DNA from: Flavobacteriales bacterium
GTDB lineage: Bacteria > Bacteroidota > Bacteroidia > Flavobacteriales > CAJXXR01
Reading direction: 5' to 3'
Assembly: GCA_025210805.1 (NCBI GenBank)
Contig: JAOAQX010000004.1
Coordinates: 1-64,000, forward strand
Length of the DNA stretch: 64,000 nt
The notes under the pieces were generated by a model that did no database searches, was not told the origin of the DNA, and saw only the letters and a list, made by a program, of their open reading frames with translations. The translations under genes and the position numbers were made by a program. The stretch's first letter is position 1. Every line of letters starts with the position of its first letter. This document shows, one piece after another, positions 18,643 to 25,849 of this stretch.

Positions 18643-18650
18643 TACTTTTG
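18643..18650 (+). promoter_or_regulatory. Predicted -7 box upstream of the LysM gene
   Basis: TACTTTTG matches TAnnTTTG, 51 bases before the ATG. The -33 element is not clear. Confidence 0.3.
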
Positions 18651-18701
18651 CCTATATTAGTGCCTACACACATATAAGAATTTAAAAACGACACCTAGGA
18701 T

Positions 18702-20423
18702 ATGAATCGAATTTTTGGATTATTATTCTTTTTTATTACAGCAATATTTTGTTTTGAATCAAATGCACAGTTGATTCATAAAGTGAAGATTGGTGATACA
18801 TTCTATTCACTTTCAAAGAAATATGATATTCCCATTGAGAGCTTAATAAAAGCGAACCCTCATGCAGAGTATGGACTCCGAAATGGAATGAGTATTTCTG
18901 TTCCCTCAAAAGAAGAAGCCGAAAAACTGGTAGATAAGTCTAAGAAAGAAACAAAATCAGAATTTGCTTATATAGAGCATAAAATTCGTCCTTTCGAGAC
19001 TTTTTATTCTCTAAAAAATAAATACAATCTTGATCGAGAAGATATCTTAAAGTTGAATCCTGAACTTGCTACAAGTTTTAGAGCTGGGAAAATTATTAAA
19101 ATCCCTGTGATAGAAGGAAAAACAAAGATAAAGAAAACAGCTTATGTCATAAAAAAGGATCATGCTTTGAATGCAGACAAAATCATTACTCAAGAAAAAG
19201 CGTATGATGGGAGAGTAGAAGCAGAAGAAAGAATGATTCTTAAAGACCAAAAAATGGCAGAAATAGCTGCCGAGGATGGAAAGAAAAGAGGGCGAAAAGA
19301 TGAAGTGGAGAAATATGCTGGAGATTTGCATCTTTCTTATGTACTACCGCTCTATTTAGACGATAATGACCAAAGAATGTTGAGGTCTAAAAAGATTAAT
19401 GAAAAATCTGAATACGGAATCCATTATATTCACGCTGCAAAACTAGCCCTTAAAGAATGGGAGAAATCGGGTATGAATATCGGTTATTCTATCTATGATT
19501 CAAAAAACAGCAAGGCGGAAGTTATTAAGATAGCCAATAAAGCCTCTGTTAAAAAATCGGATATCGTTATTGGTCCTTTTTATACAGAAAACGTGATTGC
19601 GATGAGTCAAGTATTGCCAAACCAAGCAACTATTTTGGCACCTCTTTCAGGAAGTAGAAAATTAACAAAGGAGCACAAAAATGTTTTTCAGGCTGTGCCT
19701 TCTGAGTTAGACATGATGCGTTTCCAAAGCGAATATATTGAACGCAAATATGCCGATTTACCCGTTGTTTTAATTAAGCAAGAAACAGAATCATCTAAGA
19801 TTATTACCAATTTTGTTAAAGGCGGATTAAACAACGAAGAAAACGAAGGTATCTATTATAAAGAACTCAGTTTTGCAGACGAAAAAATGTTCTATGCTTC
19901 TAAAAATACTTTTGAAGCTGGGCAAAAATATGTGGTAATCATTGCCTCAAAAGATCGTGCATTTGTATCAAGTGCTTTATCTGGTTTAAACAAAATGAGA
20001 AACACAAACCTGATCACTTTTGTTCACCCAGTGATTTCAAAGATGAATTTAATCGATAGAGAATATCTTACAAATTTAAATGTGCACTATCCATCACTTG
20101 GAGAAGTAAATTACGACGATGAAAAAGTGATGTCATTTGTAGAAAAATTTAGAGCCGAATACGGTTATGAACCAAATGCACGTTTTGCATTTTTAGGTTA
20201 TGATATTACTAATTTTGCCTTGACACAACTTTCAAAAGATGGGAATATCAAATCAGATTCTTATTTGGATTCATATAAAGGACTGAAGTATTCATACCTT
20301 TTTAAAGATAAAGACGGATTAGATTTGCTACGCAAACATGGTTATATCAATAAGTCTATAAAGATTTACCAGTTTGAGGAATTTAAAGAACGCATAGTTT
20401 ATCCATTTAATTTAAAGAACTAA
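18702..20423 (+). CDS. Secreted LysM protein with periplasmic-binding-protein-like domain
   Basis: 573 residues: signal peptide (ends ESNAQ), LysM 1 at about 24-68 (HKVKIGDTFYSLSKKYDIP), LysM 2 at about 88-135 (HKIRPFETFYSLKNKYNL), a charged linker, and from about 205 a type I periplasmic-binding fold (LSYVLPLYLDDND, then KSDIVIGPFYTENVIAMSQ). It should bind peptidoglycan while the second domain senses or holds a ligand or partner. Its relation to LpoA-like regulators is only by analogy. xrtF follows after 4 bases, but a terminator-like hairpin stands inside the start of that gene. Confidence 0.82.
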   Translation: MNRIFGLLFFFITAIFCFESNAQLIHKVKIGDTFYSLSKKYDIPIESLIKANPHAEYGLRNGMSISVPSKEEAEKLVDKSKKETKSEFAYIEHKIRPFETFYSLKNKYNLDREDILKLNPELATSFRAGKIIKIPVIEGKTKIKKTAYVIKKDHALNADKIITQEKAYDGRVEAEERMILKDQKMAEIAAEDGKKRGRKDEVEKYAGDLHLSYVLPLYLDDNDQRMLRSKKINEKSEYGIHYIHAAKLALKEWEKSGMNIGYSIYDSKNSKAEVIKIANKASVKKSDIVIGPFYTENVIAMSQVLPNQATILAPLSGSRKLTKEHKNVFQAVPSELDMMRFQSEYIERKYADLPVVLIKQETESSKIITNFVKGGLNNEENEGIYYKELSFADEKMFYASKNTFEAGQKYVVIIASKDRAFVSSALSGLNKMRNTNLITFVHPVISKMNLIDREYLTNLNVHYPSLGEVNYDDEKVMSFVEKFRAEYGYEPNARFAFLGYDITNFALTQLSKDGNIKSDSYLDSYKGLKYSYLFKDKDGLDLLRKHGYINKSIKIYQFEEFKERIVYPFNLKN

Positions 20424-20427
20424 GTAG

Positions 20428-20979
20428 ATGCTTTCATTGTACCGAAAATTTAAAAACACAAATCCGTATATTTTTTACGGATTTGTGTTTTTTTTGACCT
20501 TTTGGTTGGTATATGCCACATTTCATACGCTTAATAATTTTTTTCCCGAATTGCTCAAGCTTTATTTAGATTTTATGGGAGCATCTACCCAATGGGTGCT
20601 TTGGTATCTAGTTGCATTAAAAATTGAAGCTCATCAGATATTTAGCGGATCGGGAATTTGGTATAAAAATAACCTGATTGTGGTAATTAATGAATCTTGT
20701 AGTGGAATCAATCTCTACATTATTTTTACCACTTTAGTTTTCGCTTTTATTAAAGGGTGGGGAAGAAAGCTACTCGTAAGTGTTATTGGAATCATTTACT
20801 TACTTCTCTTAAATGATTTCCGTGCTATTATCTCCGTTTGGGTAAAAATAAAATCTCCTACTTATTATTATTTTACCCACGAAGTGTTGTTTTTATATTT
20901 ATTGTATGGATTTTTAGTATATTACTGGTATATAAATTTTAAAAAACACGGAATAAAGCTCAAGACCAATAATGAATAG
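20428..20979 (+). CDS. Exosortase family protein XrtF
   Basis: 183 residues with several transmembrane helices and the exosortase/archaeosortase catalytic triad: Cys in NESCSGINLY, Arg in LLNDFRAIISV and His in YYFTHEVLF. Exosortases process proteins carrying a C-terminal tripartite signal and attach or release them. The XrtF call rests on the small size, the Bacteroidota setting and the companion membrane gene that overlaps its 3' end by 8 bases. It begins 4 bases after the LysM gene. A strong terminator-like stem-loop lies within codons 9-23. The target protein is not evident in this window. Confidence 0.85.
   Translation: MLSLYRKFKNTNPYIFYGFVFFLTFWLVYATFHTLNNFFPELLKLYLDFMGASTQWVLWYLVALKIEAHQIFSGSGIWYKNNLIVVINESCSGINLYIIFTTLVFAFIKGWGRKLLVSVIGIIYLLLLNDFRAIISVWVKIKSPTYYYFTHEVLFLYLLYGFLVYYWYINFKKHGIKLKTNNE
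20452..20495 (+). terminator. Terminator-like hairpin inside the 5' coding region of xrtF
   Basis: Perfect 17-bp inverted repeat, 20452-20468 with 20476-20492, core ACACAAATCCGTA / TACGGATTTGTGT, 7-base loop, with U's running to 20495. It has the form of an intrinsic terminator but lies within translated codons KNTNPYIFYGFVFF. It may end most LysM transcripts and reduce xrtF expression. Confidence 0.75.
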
Positions 20980-21334
20980 ATGGAAGTATATCGTACTATT
21001 TTCAATGATTGTTTTTATCCAAATGTATGTACTAAACTTTTTTTTGGATGAATATAAGGTCATGGCGCGTATGTTCCAAAATTTATGTCAAGCAATTCTC
21101 TTATTTATTTTAATGACTTTTTTTGAGAAAAAGATGAGCAAATTTGTATGGACTTCCAGCTTACTTTTTTTCCTTTTGTTAATGTTTTTTTCCCTTTTCC
21201 GATGGCTGATTAATCATTATGATTTTTATGCCGATTGGGTTTTAACAGTTACCAAATTTTATCATTTTACGAGAACACCAGCCGTTTTTGTTCTATTTGT
21301 GCCTTTTTTATTATTGAAAAAACAAATGAAATGA
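20972..21334 (+). CDS. Exosortase F system-associated membrane protein
   Basis: 120 residues with about four hydrophobic segments. It begins NRWKYIVLFSMIVFIQMYVLN and contains a central RWLINHYDFYADW, a pattern I associate with the short membrane protein found next to XrtF (TIGR04127-type). Its ATG lies inside the last codons of xrtF, so the two are translationally coupled. It presumably helps XrtF assembly or substrate handling. The gene ends only 25 bases from the convergent dinB. Confidence 0.72.
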   Translation: MNRWKYIVLFSMIVFIQMYVLNFFLDEYKVMARMFQNLCQAILLFILMTFFEKKMSKFVWTSSLLFFLLLMFFSLFRWLINHYDFYADWVLTVTKFYHFTRTPAVFVLFVPFLLLKKQMK

Positions 21335-21358
21335 TTCCATTTTTGGTAGAACTTCACC

Positions 21359-22564
21359 CTAATGTGTCAAAAGTATAGGAGGATCTCCATTAAAGGGATT
21401 AGACATTCTCCCGATAGACCTCGCACCCATTGCTGAAGCTCTTTTAATAGCCTGATGCCCGTAGCGGTTTCGTATTTCATCCATGGCAGTATATAGATCT
21501 ATTGCTTTTGCAGGATTATCAAAAAGTGAAATTTGATAATTTCCATTAGTAATACCACTAAAGCGGACACCAACCAATCTAATCAATGGGCGTTTATCAT
21601 ACAGTTTTTGAAATAATTCCCACGTTTTTTGAAGAAGAATATGATCAGCGGCAGTGTAAGGAATCTTCATTTGTTTACTGTAAGTGTCAAAATTAGAGTA
21701 TCTAATTTTTACCGAAACACAAGAACATATTTTACCTCCTTTTCTAAGTTGATAAGCTAAGTTCTCTACCATAGCCGTAATTGTGGCTTTAAGTTTTTCT
21801 ATATCCGAGGTATCTTTTTCAAAAGTTCGTTCCTTAGAAATCGATTTTCGTTCATGATACTCAATTATAGGATTGTTATCTATTCCATGGGCACGCAACC
21901 ACATCTTGCTTCCATTTTTTCCAAATATTTGCTTCATAGCCTCCATAGACATTTTCTGTATATCGCTCACTTTGTGCAATCCTATACTGAGACAGCGTTG
22001 GAAGGTTTTGTCACCTATCATCGGTATTTTTTTGAGAGATAAAGGTGCCAAGAACGCTTTTTCAAATCCATATTCTATTTGAATTTGATTATCGGGCTTT
22101 GCTTCATTAGCCGCTATCTTAGAAACTGTTTTATTCTCTGAAAGTCCAAAAGAGATGGGAAGCCCTGTTTCTGTCGTAATTTTTTTTCTGAGTTCACTAG
22201 CATATTTATAAGTGCCAAAAAAGCGATCCATTCCAGAAAGGTCTGCATAAAATTCATCAATACTCGATTTTTCAAGTACAGGAACAGATTCTTTTAGGAT
22301 CTCGGTAACCATTTTGGAATATTGTGTGTAGATATCAGAATTTCCCTGGATAACAATTGCTTCTGGGCATAAAAGCCTTGCCATTTTCATGGGTATTCCA
22401 GAACGGGCACCAAATGTACGAGCTTCATAACTGGCTGCTGAAACCACCCCACGATTTCCTGAACCACCTACTAGAATGGGTTTTCCCACCAAGTCGCTGT
22501 CCAAAAGTCTTTCGCAAGAGACAAAAAAAGTATCTAAATCCATGTGTAAAATAGCTCGTTTCAT
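21359..22564 (-). CDS. dinB: DNA polymerase IV (Y-family, DinB)
   Basis: Error-prone translesion polymerase. From the ATG at 22564 it has 401 residues, starting KRAILHMDLDTFFVSCE with the first metal-binding Asp, followed by SIDEFYADLSG carrying the Asp-Glu pair. The little finger domain follows about residue 240. The longer frame to 22663 runs through the operator palindrome and is rejected. A -7 box TACCTTTG at 22577-22570 puts transcription start within a few bases of the ATG, so the mRNA may be nearly leaderless. It is divergent from a LexA-like repressor, whose likely operator lies between them. Confidence 0.93.
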   Translation of the reverse strand: MKRAILHMDLDTFFVSCERLLDSDLVGKPILVGGSGNRGVVSAASYEARTFGARSGIPMKMARLLCPEAIVIQGNSDIYTQYSKMVTEILKESVPVLEKSSIDEFYADLSGMDRFFGTYKYASELRKKITTETGLPISFGLSENKTVSKIAANEAKPDNQIQIEYGFEKAFLAPLSLKKIPMIGDKTFQRCLSIGLHKVSDIQKMSMEAMKQIFGKNGSKMWLRAHGIDNNPIIEYHERKSISKERTFEKDTSDIEKLKATITAMVENLAYQLRKGGKICSCVSVKIRYSNFDTYSKQMKIPYTAADHILLQKTWELFQKLYDKRPLIRLVGVRFSGITNGNYQISLFDNPAKAIDLYTAMDEIRNRYGHQAIKRASAMGARSIGRMSNPFNGDPPILLTH

Positions 22565-22569
22565 AAAAG

Positions 22570-22577
22570 CAAAGGTA
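22570..22577 (-). promoter_or_regulatory. Predicted dinB -7 box
   Basis: On the minus strand TACCTTTG matches TAnnTTTG, 5 bases from the dinB ATG. The region where -33 should lie is covered by the palindrome at 22584-22625. Confidence 0.55.
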
Positions 22578-22583
22578 AAATGA

Positions 22584-22625
22584 AATATTGGATTATTTCC
22601 ATCTTTATGGAAATAATCCAATATT
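22584..22625. promoter_or_regulatory. Long palindrome, probable operator between dinB and the LexA-like gene
   Basis: Perfect inverted repeat with 19-base arms, right arm ATGGAAATAATCCAATATT, separated by CTTT. It covers the expected -33 region of dinB and ends just before the predicted repressor promoter. Its position suits a site where the S24 repressor controls both genes, though as RNA it could also form a hairpin. Confidence 0.7.
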
Positions 22626-22629
22626 GATA

Positions 22630-22658
22630 TTGTTTTGAAATAAAAAGGAATAAACTTG
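22630..22658 (+). promoter_or_regulatory. Predicted promoter of the LexA-like repressor gene
   Basis: TTG at 22630-22632, 18 bases, then TAAACTTG at 22651-22658 (one mismatch to TAnnTTTG). It overlaps a rejected TTG start at 22656, which supports the ATG at 22716. Confidence 0.4.
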
Positions 22659-22715
22659 TACAATCAAAAGAAAATTGAAACTCATCAAGATTCAGGATAT
22701 TTTATAAGGCTGAAA

Positions 22716-23495
22716 ATGGATGAACAATTAAACAAAAGGAGGATGAAAGACTCAACAGCGTATCAAAGGTTTAAAAAAGTGAGAGAGGAGTTAAAAATGA
22801 CCCAAAATCAGTTTGCAGAAAAGCTGGATTGGTCTGCTTCTATTGCTGATATTGAAAGAGGAAAAACAAGAATATCAGGGAAACTTACAATGCGTTTGTT
22901 ACAGCAGTTTCATATCAATCCTTTATGGCTTTTTGGCGAAAGCGAAACCCAATATTTGAATCCAGATCCTACAGATGTACTTCCCAAGGCAATAACAATA
23001 AATGAGAGTGGAAAGGAAAATATTTTATTAGTAAATTCCAAAGCTTCTGCTGGGTATGGGAATAACCTTGAAGATCCCGAATATTTACATCAGTTACCTG
23101 CTTTTGGGATGCCGTTGGCAGATTTTCAACATGCCAGTTTTAGAGGTTTTCAGATACAGGGAGACAGTATGTTTCCTTTGGTAGATTCAGGGGATTGGGT
23201 ATTGGCGAAAGCCGTAGAATCTGTGGAGGATATTCATAAAGACCGTGTGTATATTATTGTAGAAAAAGAGGGGATAAGACTTAAAAAAGTATATAGAATT
23301 CCTGAAAAAGATCGTTTAGAACTCATTTCACTAAATCCTGAATATACGCCTGTAGAAATTCCGCTGTCTCAAGTACAAGAAATATGGGAATACCATAGTA
23401 AAATAAGCATTGGAACAGAACATTTAAACCGCCTCACACTAGAAGATGTTTATAAGGAAATACAAGATCTGAAAAAGCAGATGAAATCATATTAA
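22716..23495 (+). CDS. LexA-like repressor: HTH (XRE) plus S24 peptidase
   Basis: 259 residues from ATG 22716 (ATG 22743 is possible). The N-terminal helix-turn-helix reads LKMTQNQFAEKLDWSASIADIE. The C-terminal S24 domain has a likely Ala-Gly self-cleavage site in KASAGYG, nucleophile Ser in QGDSMFPLVDSGDW, and Lys in IRLKKVYR. This is the plan of LexA, CI and UmuD-type regulators that cleave themselves with RecA. Divergence from dinB and the 19-base-arm palindrome between them suggest an SOS-like switch that represses itself and dinB. A terminator follows 14 bases after the stop. Confidence 0.88.
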   Translation: MDEQLNKRRMKDSTAYQRFKKVREELKMTQNQFAEKLDWSASIADIERGKTRISGKLTMRLLQQFHINPLWLFGESETQYLNPDPTDVLPKAITINESGKENILLVNSKASAGYGNNLEDPEYLHQLPAFGMPLADFQHASFRGFQIQGDSMFPLVDSGDWVLAKAVESVEDIHKDRVYIIVEKEGIRLKKVYRIPEKDRLELISLNPEYTPVEIPLSQVQEIWEYHSKISIGTEHLNRLTLEDVYKEIQDLKKQMKSY

Positions 23496-23509
23496 GAGCA
23501 CTAAAAAAA

Positions 23510-23545
23510 GGTGATAAAAAATCGAAGACTTTTATCACCTTTTTT
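23510..23545 (+). terminator. Terminator of the LexA-like gene
   Basis: 10-bp stem GGTGATAAAA / TTTTATCACC (23510-23519 and 23530-23539) followed by T6, flanked on the left by A7. Confidence 0.93.
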
Positions 23546-23596
23546 GTCATTCAATAGGTATTCACGCTTAGTAGGCAAGTGAATATTGAAATAGTT

Positions 23597-24322
23597 TTAT
23601 TTATGTTTTAAGTTATAGGTTCGTATAGCAGATACAGCCTTTTTGTTCTCGCTTTTAGACATAAAATGAGCCACCCAAAATGTAATACCACCTCCAATTA
23701 TCACAGCAATTTCTGAGGCGGGAAGTTTTTCCTCTCTTTTAATAAGAATAGAAGCTATACCACCAGCAATTGCAGCACCTCCTACGATATATATAATTGT
23801 TCTGGTATTTCTACTTTTTTTAATAGGAGCCAATTCTTGAAGCATAATAGGATCATCTTTAAACTCTTTAGAAAGGTTAGAGTAATTCAACTTTTTGGTT
23901 CTTTTAAAGCCTGAATTATAATAATACCTAACTGTTGTGGTCCCAAATCCGCCTCCCGTCATCATGCCATTGGCTCCAAAAGTAGGAGCAGAATTATTTA
24001 CCGTTACTAGTTCAAAAACGTTTATTTTTCCTTTTTCTATTTTTTCAGCAAAGAATCTCGATCCTGTAGGGTTATGAGACCAATGTGTGTTCACAAAAAG
24101 CGTATTATCCTTGTTATAAAACCTCACTTGGTTCATCATAAATTTATTTTTAGATGTTTGGATATAATTTTTCTTGAAGGTAGGCGTTTTCAGCTCTAAT
24201 TTATTTGAGTAAACTAATTTTCCACTAGAAAGGAGAACGAAATTTCTGGTTTGGTCAATTTCTTGTGCGTTTACAAATGAGAAGAAGAAAAAAGCAAGAA
24301 TAAGAGAGAATAATTTTTTCAT
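23597..24322 (-). CDS. Secreted/membrane hypothetical protein, paralogue of its neighbour
   Basis: 241 residues: signal peptide (ends FVNAQ), an N-terminal region that reads QTRNFVLLSSGKLVYSNKLEL, a central YYYNSGF-KKLNYSNL block, then two hydrophobic segments near 180-200 and 205-220. The same blocks occur in the same order in the gene just upstream (QNFILLRSDKIIYPSKIVL; YYYNSGF-KKLKYKNL; C-terminal IRVFNLKNK versus IRTYNLKHK). The two are tandem paralogues separated by 11 bases. I do not recognise a family and propose no function. Confidence 0.7.
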   Translation of the reverse strand: MKKLFSLILAFFFFSFVNAQEIDQTRNFVLLSSGKLVYSNKLELKTPTFKKNYIQTSKNKFMMNQVRFYNKDNTLFVNTHWSHNPTGSRFFAEKIEKGKINVFELVTVNNSAPTFGANGMMTGGGFGTTTVRYYYNSGFKRTKKLNYSNLSKEFKDDPIMLQELAPIKKSRNTRTIIYIVGGAAIAGGIASILIKREEKLPASEIAVIIGGGITFWVAHFMSKSENKKAVSAIRTYNLKHK

Positions 24323-24333
24323 AATTAACTATG

Positions 24334-25074
24334 TTATTGTTTATTTTTTAGGTTAAAAACTCGAATGGATTTAAGCATTTTTTCTTCTTCTTTTTTGAGG
24401 AGGAAATTTGCTACGATTAATGAACCGAAACCTGAGCCTAGATAAGTGAGTGCTTCACTAAAGTCTCCAAGTCCTTTAATTTCGTCATTTTCAGATTTTC
24501 TTACCCGATCAACACCTTTGTAGATCCCGAATAGGCAGAGCGCATATCCTACATAATCAAAAGTGCGAGAGGTAATACGAGACCTTTTCACTGAGTTGAA
24601 ATATTTCATACTCTCCTCATACCCTTGTAGGTCGATTTTTAGGTTTTTGTATTTCAATTTTTTAATCTTTCCAAAGCCTGAATTATAATAATAGTTTATG
24701 TTTTTGCTCACAGTTTCTGTTTGGTGGCGGCTATGCATATTATATTTTGTTTTTGTAATAACCGTTTCTTGGAAGATATTGAGCCTTCCTGATTCAATTT
24801 GGGGAAAATAATCATGCTTGCTTCCTGGTTTTTCTGCCCAAGAAGCATTGACAAATACTTGTCCATGCTCTCTAAAGAATTTTATATTTTTGTTGAGATA
24901 TTCAATCCCATCTCCCAATACATATCCTTTAAAAATAGATCTATTTAGCACTATTTTACTCGGATAAATTATTTTGTCGCTTCTCAGTAAAATAAAATTT
25001 TGAGAAGTATTAATGCTTTGTGAAAAACTTAGTAATGGGAGTATTCCCAAGAAGATAATTAGTATATTTTTCAT
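24334..25074 (-). CDS. Secreted/membrane hypothetical protein, paralogue of its neighbour
   Basis: 246 residues from ATG 25074, which gives a clean signal peptide (MKNILIIFLGILPLLSFSQ). A longer frame to 25134 would start upstream of the predicted promoter and is rejected. It shares conserved blocks with the following gene (NFILL/NFVLL, YYYNSGF, terminal R-x-x-NLK) and also has two hydrophobic segments near the C-terminus. It probably arose by tandem duplication and divergence. Function unknown. Confidence 0.7.
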   Translation of the reverse strand: MKNILIIFLGILPLLSFSQSINTSQNFILLRSDKIIYPSKIVLNRSIFKGYVLGDGIEYLNKNIKFFREHGQVFVNASWAEKPGSKHDYFPQIESGRLNIFQETVITKTKYNMHSRHQTETVSKNINYYYNSGFGKIKKLKYKNLKIDLQGYEESMKYFNSVKRSRITSRTFDYVGYALCLFGIYKGVDRVRKSENDEIKGLGDFSEALTYLGSGFGSLIVANFLLKKEEEKMLKSIRVFNLKNKQ

Positions 25075-25089
25075 TAGATAATTTTGCCT

Positions 25090-25122
25090 CAAATATAAAA
25101 GAAAGATTTTTTTTAGACAAAA
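25090..25122 (-). promoter_or_regulatory. Predicted promoter of the paralogue pair
   Basis: On the minus strand TTTTG (25122-25118), 20 bases, then TATATTTG (25097-25090), a full match to TAnnTTTG. It lies 15 bases before the ATG at 25074. Confidence 0.6.
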
Positions 25123-25146
25123 GAATCTGTTCAAAAAGACAGTTAT

Positions 25147-25177
25147 AAAAAAAGCTACCCCAAAAAATGAGGTAGCT
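25147..25177 (-). terminator. Terminator of the SulP/carbonic anhydrase operon
   Basis: 7-bp stem AGCTACC / GGTAGCT (25153-25159 and 25171-25177) with a run of seven U on the minus strand, 27 bases past the carbonic anhydrase stop. Confidence 0.8.
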
Positions 25178-25203
25178 AAAAAAAAAATAAGATCTAGAAG
25201 AAA

Positions 25204-25827
25204 TTATACTAATTCTACTTTTCCTGTTTCAATATCATAAACAGCAGAGACAATTTCAATTTCTTTATTGGTAACCATTTCATTAAGAATTGGGCTTTTT
25301 TCAAGAATTCTTTCAGCAGTTAAATGACTATTTTTGGCAATCACATCTTTTACATAAGATTTGTTAGATGAATTTCTGTCACCATCAGTAGAAGTACCTT
25401 CTATAGCAGGTTTTACTTTACTTAATAAAGCAGTGATATTTCCAAGTTCTACACCATCGCAAGCAGCTTTTACGGCTCCACAATGACTGTGTCCAAGTAC
25501 CATGATTAGTTTACTACCAGCTACTTTACAGGCGTATTCCATACTGGCAATTACGTCAGTGCTTTCTACATTTCCAGCTACTCTAGCTACAAAAACATCT
25601 CCGATACTTTGGTCAAAAACTACTTCTGTAGGAACACGAGAATCTATACAAGAAAGTACAATTGCTTGAGGCCATTGACCACCTGCTGTTTGTTCTCTTT
25701 GGGCAGAGAAATCTACACTAGTGGTATTTCCAGAAACATATCTTTTGTTTCCTTCCATCAAGTCTGTTAATATTTTTTGTGAATCTAATCCGTTTTGGAT
25801 ATCTTGGTTAATGATATTTGTTCTCAT
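25204..25827 (-). CDS. Beta-carbonic anhydrase
   Basis: Interconverts CO2 and bicarbonate. 207 residues with zinc ligands Cys60 (SCIDSR), His113 and Cys116 (GHSHCGA) and the catalytic Asp62-Arg64 pair, all in beta-class positions. No signal peptide, so cytoplasmic. The gene starts 22 bases after the SulP transporter stop, and the pair ends at a terminator. The context suggests hydration or dehydration of bicarbonate brought in by the transporter. A degenerate relative without the zinc ligands lies at 56371-56928. Confidence 0.95.
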   Translation of the reverse strand: MRTNIINQDIQNGLDSQKILTDLMEGNKRYVSGNTTSVDFSAQREQTAGGQWPQAIVLSCIDSRVPTEVVFDQSIGDVFVARVAGNVESTDVIASMEYACKVAGSKLIMVLGHSHCGAVKAACDGVELGNITALLSKVKPAIEGTSTDGDRNSSNKSYVKDVIAKNSHLTAERILEKSPILNEMVTNKEIEIVSAVYDIETGKVELV

Positions 25828-25849
25828 AATTATTTTGCTTGTTTTTTTG

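Noticed and set aside
22565-22663. 33-residue N-terminal extension of DinB
   Set aside because: It runs through the operator palindrome and the dinB -7 box; the conserved protein starts at KRAILHMDLD.
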